Assembly (NCBI GenBank): GCA_944354535.1
Contig: CALVPY010000006.1
Span: 1 to 64,000 of the forward strand
DNA length: 64,000 nucleotides
Direction: 5' to 3'
From: an uncultured Clostridia bacterium
GTDB taxonomy: Bacteria > Bacillota > Clostridia > Christensenellales > Borkfalkiaceae
Made by a program: the position numbers and the translations under genes. Positions 9,056-17,132 of this stretch are shown here, piece by piece (position 1 is the stretch's first letter; every line of letters starts with the position of its first letter). Below the pieces are notes generated by a model. It was not told where the DNA came from and made no database searches. It worked only from the letters and a program-made list of their open reading frames with translations.

Positions 9056-9447
9056 TGCAGATCTTTCAGCTCATCGGGATCGCCTTTGTGACGGCCGTCA
9101 CCGCGCTCCTTCTCAAGTCAGCGCGGCCGGAGCTCTCCTTTGCCGTGACTGTGGCAGGGTGCATCATCCTGCTCCTCATGATCCTCGATCTGGTCAAAGA
9201 CAGCCTTTCCGTGTTCCATGATATTGCGCAGAACACGGGGATCGACGCAACCCTCATCAAGATCCTGCTGAAGATGATCGGCGTTGGGTATCTCGTGGAG
9301 TTCAGCGCGGGCCTTCTGAATGATTTCGGGCAAAACTCTTTGGCGGATAAGCTCATCTTTGCGGGGAAGATCGTTGTGCTTATCTTAGCCGTGCCGATAT
9401 TGGAGAGCGTGCTCTCGCTCATCGGGTCGCTGATCGGGTTGATCTAA
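9055..9447 (+). CDS. spoIIIAD: Stage III sporulation protein AD
   Basis: This 130-residue protein has four hydrophobic segments and is a duplicated relative of SpoIIIAC. The GIDATLIKILLKMIGVGYLVEF segment region and the closing LSLIGSLIGLI are typical of the family. It is an integral part of the mother-cell side of the SpoIIIA channel. It starts inside the stop codon of spoIIIAC and is followed by spoIIIAE after one base. Confidence 0.93.
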   Translation: MQIFQLIGIAFVTAVTALLLKSARPELSFAVTVAGCIILLLMILDLVKDSLSVFHDIAQNTGIDATLIKILLKMIGVGYLVEFSAGLLNDFGQNSLADKLIFAGKIVVLILAVPILESVLSLIGSLIGLI

Positions 9448-9448
9448 G

Positions 9449-10630
9449 ATGAAAAGATGTTTGATCTTATTGTGTTTGATGCTTTTTCTCATCGCCTTTT
9501 CGGGGCAGGATGCTGTTGCTGTTTCGGCAGAGACGGGAGGGGAGGCAGAGACGGAAGCGGAAGAGGAACTTCAGGAAAATATATCCGATTTATTGGATGA
9601 GCTTGATCTGAAAGAATTGCAGGAATACCTCGATACTTTGACGGAATTTCATGGAATCTCCTTAAAAGATAAGCTGAAAGGGCTTATTGACGGCGATCTT
9701 TCGCTGGATTACGGCTCTCTGTTGGAAACGATCCTTCATACGTTTTCCGATGAGCTGTTCGTCCTTTTGCCTGCTTTTGCGATCATTTTGGCGGCAAGTC
9801 TGCTTTGCGGCATCATGAACTCTGCGAAAAGCGGGTTTTTGCATAGTACCATGTCAGACATAATCGGCTTTGTTGCCTATCTTGCGGTCGGCGCGGTCGT
9901 GCTTTCCTGTCTTGTTTCGGTGCTCTCGTCCTGCCTCTCCGCGATGACGGCGCTGGGGAGGCAAATGGAGCTCGTCTATCCCGTCCTGCTCACGCTGATG
10001 GCGGCGAGCGGGGGAAACGTCTCGGCGGCCATTTATCGCCCTGCTGTTACTTTTTTGAGCGGCGGTATTTTGAAATTATTTACTTCGGTCGTGATGCCCG
10101 TTTGTATTTCCGTGCTTATTTTGGGTTATGTCGGGAACTTGTCGGCGGAGGTGCGCACGGAAAAGCTCGGCGATTTTTTCAAGAGTATCTGCCGCTGGCT
10201 CATCGGGCTCTCCTTGGGGCTTTTCGGGCTCTTCCTTACCGTTCAGGGCATTGCGGCTTCCCAATACGACGGCATTTCGCTCCGTACCGTCAAATATGTC
10301 ATATCGGGCTCTGTTCCCGTTGTCGGGGGCTTCCTTTCGGGGAGCGTCGATCTCGTGCTCGCGGGGAGCGCCCTCATCAAGAACGCGCTCGGCTCCTTCT
10401 CTGTTTTACTTCTTGCGGCCGTTGTCTTAAAGCCGCTCCTCCTGCTTGCCGCGACGCAGCTCTTCTTGCGCATTTCTGCGGCGGCGACCGAGCCCGTCGG
10501 CGGCAAGGTCCCCGTTCTTCTTTCCCGGCTGGGCGGCGACCTCGGATATTTTACCGCATCGCTCCTTTGCGTCGCCTTTCTCTATTTTCTCACGCTGCTG
10601 CTCCTCGTGTGCAGTTCGGGGGTGATCTGA
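9449..10630 (+). CDS. spoIIIAE: Stage III sporulation protein AE
   Basis: This is the largest membrane component of the SpoIIIA channel (393 residues, Bacillus about 399). It has a signal peptide (about residues 1-27), an acidic extracytoplasmic region (EAETEAEEEL) and about eight membrane helices. Near residue 132-140 it reads FLHSTMSDI, encoded by a copy of the palindromic element described at 9839-9865; the same peptide recurs in Dxs. The stop codon overlaps the start of spoIIIAF (TGATG). Confidence 0.94.
   Translation: MKRCLILLCLMLFLIAFSGQDAVAVSAETGGEAETEAEEELQENISDLLDELDLKELQEYLDTLTEFHGISLKDKLKGLIDGDLSLDYGSLLETILHTFSDELFVLLPAFAIILAASLLCGIMNSAKSGFLHSTMSDIIGFVAYLAVGAVVLSCLVSVLSSCLSAMTALGRQMELVYPVLLTLMAASGGNVSAAIYRPAVTFLSGGILKLFTSVVMPVCISVLILGYVGNLSAEVRTEKLGDFFKSICRWLIGLSLGLFGLFLTVQGIAASQYDGISLRTVKYVISGSVPVVGGFLSGSVDLVLAGSALIKNALGSFSVLLLAAVVLKPLLLLAATQLFLRISAAATEPVGGKVPVLLSRLGGDLGYFTASLLCVAFLYFLTLLLLVCSSGVI
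9839..9865 (+). repeat. Palindromic element copy 1, inside spoIIIAE
   Basis: The core TACCATGTC-A-GACATAATC (9847-9865) is a slightly imperfect inverted repeat preceded by TTGCATAG. It is in frame and encodes L-H-S-T-M-S-D-I-I. The copy in dxs (16004-16030) is nearly identical over the same 27 bases. Confidence 0.75.
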
Positions 10631-11088
10631 TGCAGGCGTATATCCTCTCTGTGGCGGGCGCCGTCCTGCTCTCGGCAGTCGTTTCCATTCTTGTGCCCGA
10701 CGGAAAACTTGCTCCTCTCATCCGCGGGATGTGCAAGCTCATCACGCTCATCCTGCTTGTATCTCCCGTCGTTTCGCTCTTTCGGGGAACGGCTTTTTCT
10801 TTGGATGAGGCGGAATATTCGGAAGATGCCGATTTTCTCGGTGCCTGTGCGGAAATGGCCGAACAGAACAACGAGCGCTCTGTGGAGTCCTGGCTCATGG
10901 AGGAGTACGGCATTGTTGGAGAGGCGGACGTCGTGCTTGCGGCGGACGGCACATATTCGGCAAAAAGCGTCACGGTGCGTATCTCGGACTTCGGAATATA
11001 CGGGGAGGAGTCGCATATAGATATATCGTTGCGGATCGAGGCGGCGCTTGAAAAGCGATTCGGATGTGAGGCGGAGGTCTTCTCGTGA
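10630..11088 (+). CDS. spoIIIAF: Stage III sporulation protein AF
   Basis: This 152-residue protein has two N-terminal membrane helices (AYILSVAGAVLLSAVVSILV and MCKLITLILLVSPVVSLF) and a C-terminal ring-building-motif-like domain ending in EAALEKRFGCEAEVFS. The ATG at 10630 overlaps the spoIIIAE stop; a longer open frame upstream runs out of frame through spoIIIAE and is not credible. It overlaps the GTG of spoIIIAG by four bases. Confidence 0.9.
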   Translation: MQAYILSVAGAVLLSAVVSILVPDGKLAPLIRGMCKLITLILLVSPVVSLFRGTAFSLDEAEYSEDADFLGACAEMAEQNNERSVESWLMEEYGIVGEADVVLAADGTYSAKSVTVRISDFGIYGEESHIDISLRIEAALEKRFGCEAEVFS

Positions 11089-11432
11089 AAGATTGGAAGA
11101 AGATTTTTGAAAACAGGACGTTCCGGCTCCTTCTTTTCTGCTTTCTGGCGCTTCTGTTGCTGTTTGCCATCCGGCAGGTCTTTTTTTCGGACGGGGGCTC
11201 TGTTTCCTCCTATGAAGAGACGCAATCGGAGGCGCGCATCTCTGCCATGCTCGAACGCGTGGATGGTATCGAGGAGGCTTCCGTCATGATCGTCGAGGAA
11301 GAGGGCCGCGCCGTCTCCTGTATCGTCGTCTGCAAAGGGGAGGACAGCATCCTTTCCCGAATGCGTATCCTCGATCTCGCCTCCTCCGCGCTCAGCCTTC
11401 CCAAGGAAAAGATCCAAGTGTACCTCTCATAG
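11085..11432 (+). CDS. spoIIIAG: Stage III sporulation protein AG, short form
   Basis: In Bacillus SpoIIIAG forms a large ring in the intermembrane space that is part of the feeding channel. This copy has only 115 residues against about 229 in Bacillus. It keeps a basic N-terminus, one membrane helix (RLLLFCFLALLLLFAIRQVFF) and a single compact ring-building domain from about residue 45 with RISAMLERVDGIEEASVMIV. The extra beta-rich insertion of the Bacillus protein has no room here. The GTG start overlaps spoIIIAF by four bases. Position between AF and AH supports the name more strongly than similarity. Confidence 0.82.
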   Translation: MKDWKKIFENRTFRLLLFCFLALLLLFAIRQVFFSDGGSVSSYEETQSEARISAMLERVDGIEEASVMIVEEEGRAVSCIVVCKGEDSILSRMRILDLASSALSLPKEKIQVYLS

Positions 11433-11462
11433 TCAAGGAAATCATTTTGAAGGAGATAGAAA

Positions 11463-11948
11463 ATGTCAAACACCAAAAAGATCGCGATCATGTCTACGCT
11501 CGTGCTGCTGCTTGCCGTGACGGCCGTCTTCAATTTCGTGCTCGCGGGCACGTCTGCGGATGCTGCGGCGGACGGGACGGCGCAGGAAGATTACTTCACG
11601 AGTTTCCGCACCGAACGCGTGACGACGCGGAATGAAGAGTTTTTGCAGCTCGACAGCGTCATTGCCGCCTATGCCGCAGATTCTTCGGAATACAAGGAAG
11701 CCGTCGCCGAAAAACAGCGCATGGTGGAGGTGATGGAGACCGAGCTCGTCATCGAGACGATGATCAAGACGCTCGGGTTTACCGATGCCGTTGTTGCCAT
11801 CGGCGCCGAGTCGGACAATATCAATATCTTCGTCAATTCGAGCGAACTGTCGACGGAAAACGTGACGCGTATCTTCTCCATGATCGAGGATGAGCTGGGG
11901 ATCCGCAGCGGAAATATCGTCATTATGCCCATTTATGCGGAAAGCTGA
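11463..11948 (+). CDS. spoIIIAH: Stage III sporulation protein AH
   Basis: This is the mother-cell partner that binds SpoIIQ across the intermembrane space. The 161-residue protein (Bacillus about 218) has one N-terminal membrane helix (IMSTLVLLLAVTAVFNFVLA), a helical linker with KQRMVEVMETELVIETMI and a C-terminal ring-building domain ending NIVIMPIYAES. The start is supported by GAAGGAGATAG. It closes the operon; no strong terminator follows, only the AT-rich promoter region of the next gene. Confidence 0.92.
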   Translation: MSNTKKIAIMSTLVLLLAVTAVFNFVLAGTSADAAADGTAQEDYFTSFRTERVTTRNEEFLQLDSVIAAYAADSSEYKEAVAEKQRMVEVMETELVIETMIKTLGFTDAVVAIGAESDNINIFVNSSELSTENVTRIFSMIEDELGIRSGNIVIMPIYAES

Positions 11949-11962
11949 AAAAAATCGCCATA

Positions 11963-11998
11963 AAAATGCGGAAAGATAGTGGTAAAATACGGAAAGAT
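11963..11998 (+). repeat. Two 15-base direct repeats, possible operator
   Basis: AAAATGCGGAAAGAT (11963-11977) and AAAATACGGAAAGAT (11984-11998) differ at one base and start 21 bases apart, i.e. two helical turns. They lie immediately upstream of the TATAAT at 12003-12008, where no good -35 box is present. Confidence 0.55.
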
Positions 11999-12002
11999 GT
12001 GC

Positions 12003-12008
12003 TATAAT
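12003..12008 (+). promoter_or_regulatory. -10 box of the asp23-nusB operon
   Basis: TATAAT lies 44 bases before the asp23 start. The expected -35 position holds TGGTAA, a poor match, so the promoter may depend on a factor bound at the direct repeats just upstream. Confidence 0.5.
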
Positions 12009-12051
12009 ACTTGAAAAGAGAAGAGATAATACTTCCAAAGGAGGATGTATT

Positions 12052-12432
12052 ATGGCAAGTATCAGATATAACCCGAATGGTCAGAAGGGGCGTATTTCTT
12101 ACAATACGGACATCGTGAGCGGCATCATCGCGCTCAGCCTTCAGGAGACGGAAGGGATCGAGCTTGTTCCTTCCAAGAGCAAGGGCATCAAAGTCAACTT
12201 TGAAAAGGAGGGCATCTTTGCGGATATTTCCGTCATTGCCCACTATGGTTACAGCGTGCCGGAGCTTGCGTTCGCCATCCAGCAGACTGTCAAACAGATG
12301 GTCGAATCGATGACGAAATACCGTATTGCCAAGGTGGACGTCCACATCCAGAGCGTGGTTTTCCCGGAGCCGGCGCCTTCCGTGCCGCCCGTTGCAGAGG
12401 CTGCGGAACAAAGCGAAAATCAAAAATCGTGA
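12052..12432 (+). CDS. Asp23/Gls24 family protein (YqhY-like)
   Basis: The 126-residue protein has the Asp23/Gls24 fold signature: ISYNTDIVSGIIALSLQETEG, then GIKVNFEKEGIFADI and VPELAFAIQQTVKQMVESM, and a low-complexity Pro/Ala/Glu tail from about residue 107. In Bacillus the equivalent YqhY sits between accC and nusB and affects fatty-acid precursor supply; here accBC are absent. AAAGGAGGATG gives a strong ribosome site. It is the first gene of the nusB-folD-ispA-dxs-tlyA run. Confidence 0.88.
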   Translation: MASIRYNPNGQKGRISYNTDIVSGIIALSLQETEGIELVPSKSKGIKVNFEKEGIFADISVIAHYGYSVPELAFAIQQTVKQMVESMTKYRIAKVDVHIQSVVFPEPAPSVPPVAEAAEQSENQKS

Positions 12433-12485
12433 GGAGCCGCCCCGTCCGCCATGCGGATGGGGTGCTTTCCCACAAGAGGAGATAC

Positions 12486-12878
12486 ATGAGAAGCCAGGCG
12501 AGAGAGGCGGCGTTCAAGATCGTCTTTGCACAGGAGTTCGGCGGCGACTGCGACGGCAGGTTCGAGGCGGGCATCTATCACAAGGAGGGGCTGAACGAGG
12601 AGGACCGCGCATTTGCCCACAAGTTGGTGGGGCTCGTAAATGAACATAAAGAGGAATTGCTTGCCGTGCTCGACGAAAAAGTCGAGCGTTTTGCGCAGTA
12701 CCGCATTTACACGGCGGACCGGGCGATCCTTCTTTTGGCGCTTGCGGAGATCAGGTATATGGACGATGTGCCGCCGGTGGTCTCGGTGAATGAGGCGGCG
12801 GGGCTTGCGCGCAAGTATTCTACGGAAAATTCGGCAAGTTTTGTCAACGGCGTGCTGGGAGGGGTGATCAACCAATGA
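12486..12878 (+). CDS. nusB: Transcription antitermination factor NusB
   Basis: NusB binds boxA RNA with S10 to support rRNA transcription. The 130-residue helical protein begins RSQAREAAFKIVFAQEF and has RAILLLALAEIRYMDDVP and VSVNEAAGLARKYSTENSAS, all typical. The ATG at 12486, preceded by AAGAGGAGATAC, is chosen over a start 57 bases earlier whose product would carry an unrelated basic leader. The end overlaps folD by four bases. Confidence 0.95.
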   Translation: MRSQAREAAFKIVFAQEFGGDCDGRFEAGIYHKEGLNEEDRAFAHKLVGLVNEHKEELLAVLDEKVERFAQYRIYTADRAILLLALAEIRYMDDVPPVVSVNEAAGLARKYSTENSASFVNGVLGGVINQ

Positions 12879-13723
12879 AGCTCATCGACGGAAAGGCCAT
12901 CGCTGCCGAGATTCGCGCGGAGCTCAAAGTCCGCACGCAAGCATTTGAAGAAAAATACGGCAAAAAGATCGGGCTTGCGGTCGTGCTCATCGGAAGCGAT
13001 CCCGCTTCGCAGGTATATGTCCGCAACAAGGTCAAGGCGTGCGAGGAAGCGGGCATCCGTTCCTTCCGCCACGATCTTCCCGAAGAGACGACGCAAAAAC
13101 AGGCAGAGGAGCTCGTTGCGGCGCTTGCCGAGGACGGGAACGTCCACGGCATCCTCGTGCAGCTGCCGCTCCCGCGCGGGCTGGACGAAAAGAAGCTCTT
13201 ATCGCTCATCCCGCCCTCCAAAGACGTGGACGGGTTTTTGGCGGAAAATATCGGCAGGCTCGCTCTCAAAGAGGAAGGCACCGTCGCGTGTACGCCGCTC
13301 GGCGTCATGGAGATGCTCTCCCGCAGCGGTATTTCGGTCGCCGGCAAGCGCGCCGTCGTTGTAGGGAGAAGCAATATCGTGGGGCGGCCTATGGCGCTGC
13401 TCCTTCTGAACGCCGATGCGACGGTCACCGTCTGCCACAGTAAGACGGAAGATCTTTCAGAAGAGTGCAGGCGGGCGGATATCCTGGTCGCTGCGATCGG
13501 TAAACCGAAATTTATCACGGCGGATATGGTCAAAGAGGGCGCCGTCGTCATCGATGTGGGCATGGACCGCGATGAGAACGGAAAGCTCTGCGGCGACGTC
13601 GACTTTGAGAATGTCAAAGAAAAGGCTTCCGCCATCACGCCCGTTCCGGGCGGCGTGGGGCCGATGACCATCGCCATGCTCTTGAAAAATACCTGCGATG
13701 CGGCGGAGCGTGCGCAGAAATGA
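12875..13723 (+). CDS. folD: Methylenetetrahydrofolate dehydrogenase/cyclohydrolase
   Basis: FolD carries out NADP-dependent oxidation of 5,10-methylene-THF and hydrolysis to 10-formyl-THF. The 282-residue protein has YVRNKVKACEEAGI with the catalytic Lys of YxxxK, VQLPLPRGLD, PPSKDVDGF and the Rossmann motif VVGRSNIVGRPMALLLL, then PVPGGVGPMTIAML. It overlaps nusB and ispA by four bases each. In Bacillus xseA and xseB lie between folD and ispA; they are missing here. Confidence 0.97.
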   Translation: MKLIDGKAIAAEIRAELKVRTQAFEEKYGKKIGLAVVLIGSDPASQVYVRNKVKACEEAGIRSFRHDLPEETTQKQAEELVAALAEDGNVHGILVQLPLPRGLDEKKLLSLIPPSKDVDGFLAENIGRLALKEEGTVACTPLGVMEMLSRSGISVAGKRAVVVGRSNIVGRPMALLLLNADATVTVCHSKTEDLSEECRRADILVAAIGKPKFITADMVKEGAVVIDVGMDRDENGKLCGDVDFENVKEKASAITPVPGGVGPMTIAMLLKNTCDAAERAQK

Positions 13724-14589
13724 GTGTGCTTCCGGGAAAATACAACGTCTATCTGAGTGCTTTCGAGGGAATGCTCGAAGGGTATTGTGCCGCGCTGTCC
13801 TGTCCTCGCGGGCTTGCCGAAGGGATGAGCTATTCGCTGCTTGCGGGCGGGAAACGCCTGAGGCCCGTCCTCTTTTTTGCGGCGCTCGACGTTTTTGGCT
13901 GCGATTGGGAGAGAGAGAGTGAACTTGCTCTGGCGCTCGAATGCATCCATACCTATTCCCTCATCCATGACGATCTGCCCGCGATGGACAACGACGATCT
14001 GCGCCGCGGAAAGCCTTCCAATCATAAGATGTTCGGCGAGGGCAATGCGATCCTGGCGGGCGATGCGCTGCTGAGCGAGGCGTTCACCCTCTCGGTGACG
14101 GCGGCAAAAGACGAACCTCATCGCCGTGCGGCGGAGATCTTGGCGCGTGCCGCAGGGGCGGAAGGGATGGTCGCAGGGCAGTTTTCAGATCTTGCCTGCG
14201 AACGCGACGACAATGCCGGCGAAAGGGAACTTGCGTTTATCTATGAAAACAAGACGGCGCAGCTCATCCGTGCGCCCCTGATGATGGCTGCTGCCATTGC
14301 GGGAAGGGATGAGGCGCCGATGAAAGAATTCGGCACCGTGCTCGGCGTCCTCTTCCAGATGACGGACGATATTCTCGACGTCAAAGGGGAGAGTGAAAAG
14401 ATGGGAAAGACGCCGGGTAAGGATGAAGAGGAGAATAAGCTTACCTGTGTGCGCGTGTTTGGCAGGGAAGGGGCGGAGCGCCGTGCGGATGCGCTTGCGT
14501 CTGTCTGCTCAAATGCGCTTGCCGGCATGGGCATACAGACGGGGTTCTTTGAAGAGCTTGTCTCCTATATCAGGGGACGGGATCGCTGA
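13720..14589 (+). CDS. ispA: Farnesyl/geranyl diphosphate synthase
   Basis: This prenyl transferase condenses isopentenyl diphosphate with allylic diphosphates. The 289-residue protein has the first aspartate-rich motif in HDDLPAMDNDDLRRG, the GDALL segment, and the second motif TDDILDVKG. Lysine-rich GGKRLRP binds diphosphate. It is directly coupled to folD (ATGA overlap) and precedes dxs, joining both ends of the short-chain isoprenoid pathway in one operon. Chain length (C10, C15 or C20) is not settled by eye. Confidence 0.93.
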   Translation: MSVLPGKYNVYLSAFEGMLEGYCAALSCPRGLAEGMSYSLLAGGKRLRPVLFFAALDVFGCDWERESELALALECIHTYSLIHDDLPAMDNDDLRRGKPSNHKMFGEGNAILAGDALLSEAFTLSVTAAKDEPHRRAAEILARAAGAEGMVAGQFSDLACERDDNAGERELAFIYENKTAQLIRAPLMMAAAIAGRDEAPMKEFGTVLGVLFQMTDDILDVKGESEKMGKTPGKDEEENKLTCVRVFGREGAERRADALASVCSNALAGMGIQTGFFEELVSYIRGRDR

Positions 14590-14605
14590 GGGGGGATACC
14601 AAAGA

Positions 14606-16384
14606 ATGAGGGAGATCTCGGACGGGGAGCTGAAGAGTGCTTCCCTTTCTCAATTAAAAGGCATTTGTTCGGAGCTGCGGGAAGAGATCCTTGCGGCGGT
14701 TTCTGCATGCGGCGGGCATCTCTCCTCCAATTTGGGGGCGGTGGAACTCACGGTCGCGCTGCACCGTGTCTTCGATTTTCCGCGCGATAAGATCGTCTTT
14801 GACGTCGGCCATCAGTGTTATACCCACAAGCTGCTTTCGGGCAGAGCGGGCGCATTTTGCACGCTCAGACAGGAGGGCGGGCTTTCGGGGTTCCCCAAGC
14901 GCAGCGAGAGCGATTATGACTGTTACGGTACGGGTCATGCGGGTACGGCCATTTCGGCTGCGCTCGGCTTTGCAAAGGTGCGCGATCTCAAAGGGGAAGA
15001 TCATGCCGTTATCGCTCTTGTCGGCGACGGTTCCTTCAACAACGGACTCATCTATGAGGCGCTCAACAGCCTCAGGATCTTAAAGACGTCCATCCTCATC
15101 ATCCTGAACGACAACGGGATGTCCATTTCGGAAACGGTCGGAAGCATGGCGGGCATCCTCAAGGAGATGCGGGAGTCGGACGGCTTGATCGGGGCGCCCT
15201 TCGGACATCGCCCTTCGGGAGAGCTGTGCGACCGGGCGGAGGCTATCCCCGAGGAGGACGTGCGGCTTTTCGAACATTTTGGACTCACCTATATGGGTGT
15301 CGTCAACGGACACGATATGGGCGAGCTTACGGCCGCGCTGGAAAATGCCAAACGGGCGCTGAAGAAGGGGAGCGTTCTCCTTCACGTCCATACGCGCAAG
15401 GGGTACGGGCATCCCTTCTGTGAGAATGCCCCCACGGAGACGCACGGCGTAGGCGGCGGGGGCGGAGCGGAGTATTCGTCCGCTCTCGGTGAGGAGCTGA
15501 CGGCTCTGGCGGAGACCGACGGCCGGGTGGTAGCCGTAACGGCCGCAATGACGGACAGTCTCGGCCTGCGCGGGTTTTTTGAACGCTTTCCCGAGCGGGC
15601 ATTCGATGTTGGGATCTGTGAGGAGCACGCCTCCGTTCTCTGCGCGTCTTTGGCGGCTGCCGGGATGCGCCCTTATTATGCGATCTATTCGACGTTTTTA
15701 CAGCGCGCCTATGATGAGATCGTTCACGATGTCTGCGTGCAGGGACTTCCCGTTGTCTTCTGTATCGACAGGGCGGGCGTGACGGGAAGGGACGGGGAAA
15801 CGCATCAGGGCGTGTTCGACCTTTCCTACCTTACGCCTATTCCCGGGATCACGATCGCCGTTCCCAAGGATATTGCGGAATTCCGCGCCATGCTGCGCAT
15901 GAGCGTCCGTATGAACGGGCCGCTCGCCATTCGCTACCCGCGGGAGGGCTCGGAAGGGGAAAAAATCCCTGAAAACGGTCTCGAAATCGGGAAATTCGAA
16001 GTTTTGCATAGTACTATGTCTGACATAGTAATTCTTGCGGCGGGGGAAAGGTGCCTGAATATCGCCCGCCGTGTCCTTCGGGCAGCCAACGCCGAGGGGA
16101 TGGATGCGGCTCTCGTCAATGCGCGTTTTGTAAAACCGATCGACGAAGAACTGCTTTCTTCGCTGAATGCGCATACGGTGATCACGATGGAGGACAATGT
16201 CCTCATCGGAGGGCTCGGGGATGCCGTTGCGCGCTTTTATCGGGGCAGCGGGAAGGAGGTCGTCTCCTTCGGTTATCCCGACGTCTTTATCCCGCACGGG
16301 GCGCCCTGCGATCTCATGCGGGAGTACGGGCTGGATGAGGAGCGCATCCTTGCCTGCATGAGGAGAGCGTATGCGCGCCGATAA
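14606..16384 (+). CDS. dxs: 1-Deoxy-D-xylulose-5-phosphate synthase
   Basis: Dxs is the thiamine-diphosphate enzyme that makes DXP from pyruvate and glyceraldehyde 3-phosphate, the first MEP-pathway step. The 592-residue protein has DVGHQCYTHKLL, the thiamine motif VGDGSFNNGL...LNDNGMS, and GICEEHAS with the catalytic Glu. The ATG at 14606 follows GAGGGGGGATACC; longer frames start inside ispA. Around residue 467-475 it reads VLHSTMSDI, where relatives have about six unrelated residues; this stretch is a palindromic element copy. It overlaps tlyA by 14 bases. Confidence 0.96.
   Translation: MREISDGELKSASLSQLKGICSELREEILAAVSACGGHLSSNLGAVELTVALHRVFDFPRDKIVFDVGHQCYTHKLLSGRAGAFCTLRQEGGLSGFPKRSESDYDCYGTGHAGTAISAALGFAKVRDLKGEDHAVIALVGDGSFNNGLIYEALNSLRILKTSILIILNDNGMSISETVGSMAGILKEMRESDGLIGAPFGHRPSGELCDRAEAIPEEDVRLFEHFGLTYMGVVNGHDMGELTAALENAKRALKKGSVLLHVHTRKGYGHPFCENAPTETHGVGGGGGAEYSSALGEELTALAETDGRVVAVTAAMTDSLGLRGFFERFPERAFDVGICEEHASVLCASLAAAGMRPYYAIYSTFLQRAYDEIVHDVCVQGLPVVFCIDRAGVTGRDGETHQGVFDLSYLTPIPGITIAVPKDIAEFRAMLRMSVRMNGPLAIRYPREGSEGEKIPENGLEIGKFEVLHSTMSDIVILAAGERCLNIARRVLRAANAEGMDAALVNARFVKPIDEELLSSLNAHTVITMEDNVLIGGLGDAVARFYRGSGKEVVSFGYPDVFIPHGAPCDLMREYGLDEERILACMRRAYARR
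16004..16030 (+). repeat. Palindromic element copy 2 (perfect), inside dxs
   Basis: TACTATGTC-T-GACATAGTA (16012-16030) is a perfect 19-base palindrome with an odd centre, preceded by TTGCATAG as in spoIIIAE. It is in frame as L-H-S-T-M-S-D-I-V. This is the best-matching member and serves as reference for the family. Confidence 0.85.
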
Positions 16385-17132
16385 GTATTTTTCGGGGCGA
16401 TTCGGTTCGCGCACCAAGGCGGCCGAAGCGTTAAAGCGCGGTCTGGTCCTTCGGAACGGGAGGGCGCTCTCTCCCGATGACGAGGTGAAGGAAGGGGACG
16501 ATTTCGAGTTCCCCTTGCCTGAAGAGCAATACGTCTCCAACGGCGGTTATAAGCTCGCTCGCGGGCTGGATGTCTTTCGGGAGGATGTCTCGGGCAAAGC
16601 GTACTGCGACCTCGGCGCCAGCACGGGTGGTTTTACCGACTGCCTCTTGCAGCGCGGCGCGAAGGCTGTCGTCAGCGTGGACGTGGGGGAAAGCCAGCTT
16701 GCTCCTTTCCTTGCCGCCGATCCCCGCGTTGCCGTGATGGATAACACCAACGCGCGCTATCTCAAAAAGCAAGACCTGCCTTTCCCCGTGGACGGAGTCG
16801 TCTCCGATCTCAGCTTTATTTCGCTGGAGCTCGTTCTTCCCGTCATAAAAGATGTCCTGCCCGATCACGGCAAGGCGTTCGTCCTCTTTAAGCCGCAGTT
16901 CGAGTGCGGGGGCAAAGGACTGCAAAAGCGCGGTATTTTGCCCGTTTCCCGCCATGCAGCGCTCCTCGATGCGTTTTACGATACGGCAAAGTCGTTATCC
17001 CTCATGCCGCGGGCCGTCGTCAATGCGCCCGTCCGCCCGCAAAAAAATGTGGAGTATGTCGTCTTTCTGGAAAAGGGGGGAGAATGCATCCCCAAATATC
17101 AGTTTTTGGCTCAAGCCGCGCGCCTCGTCTGA
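16371..17132 (+). CDS. tlyA: TlyA family rRNA 2'-O-methyltransferase
   Basis: TlyA-type enzymes methylate 16S/23S rRNA (hemolysin A family). The 253-residue protein starts with an S4 RNA-binding domain (RADKYFSGRFGSRTKAAEAL) followed by an FtsJ-like methyltransferase with CDLGASTGGFTDCLLQ as SAM motif I, VVSDLSFISLELVLP and FVLFKPQFECGG. Its 3' end lies within the stem of the terminator that follows. It is coupled to dxs by a 14-base overlap. Confidence 0.95.
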   Translation: MRADKYFSGRFGSRTKAAEALKRGLVLRNGRALSPDDEVKEGDDFEFPLPEEQYVSNGGYKLARGLDVFREDVSGKAYCDLGASTGGFTDCLLQRGAKAVVSVDVGESQLAPFLAADPRVAVMDNTNARYLKKQDLPFPVDGVVSDLSFISLELVLPVIKDVLPDHGKAFVLFKPQFECGGKGLQKRGILPVSRHAALLDAFYDTAKSLSLMPRAVVNAPVRPQKNVEYVVFLEKGGECIPKYQFLAQAARLV

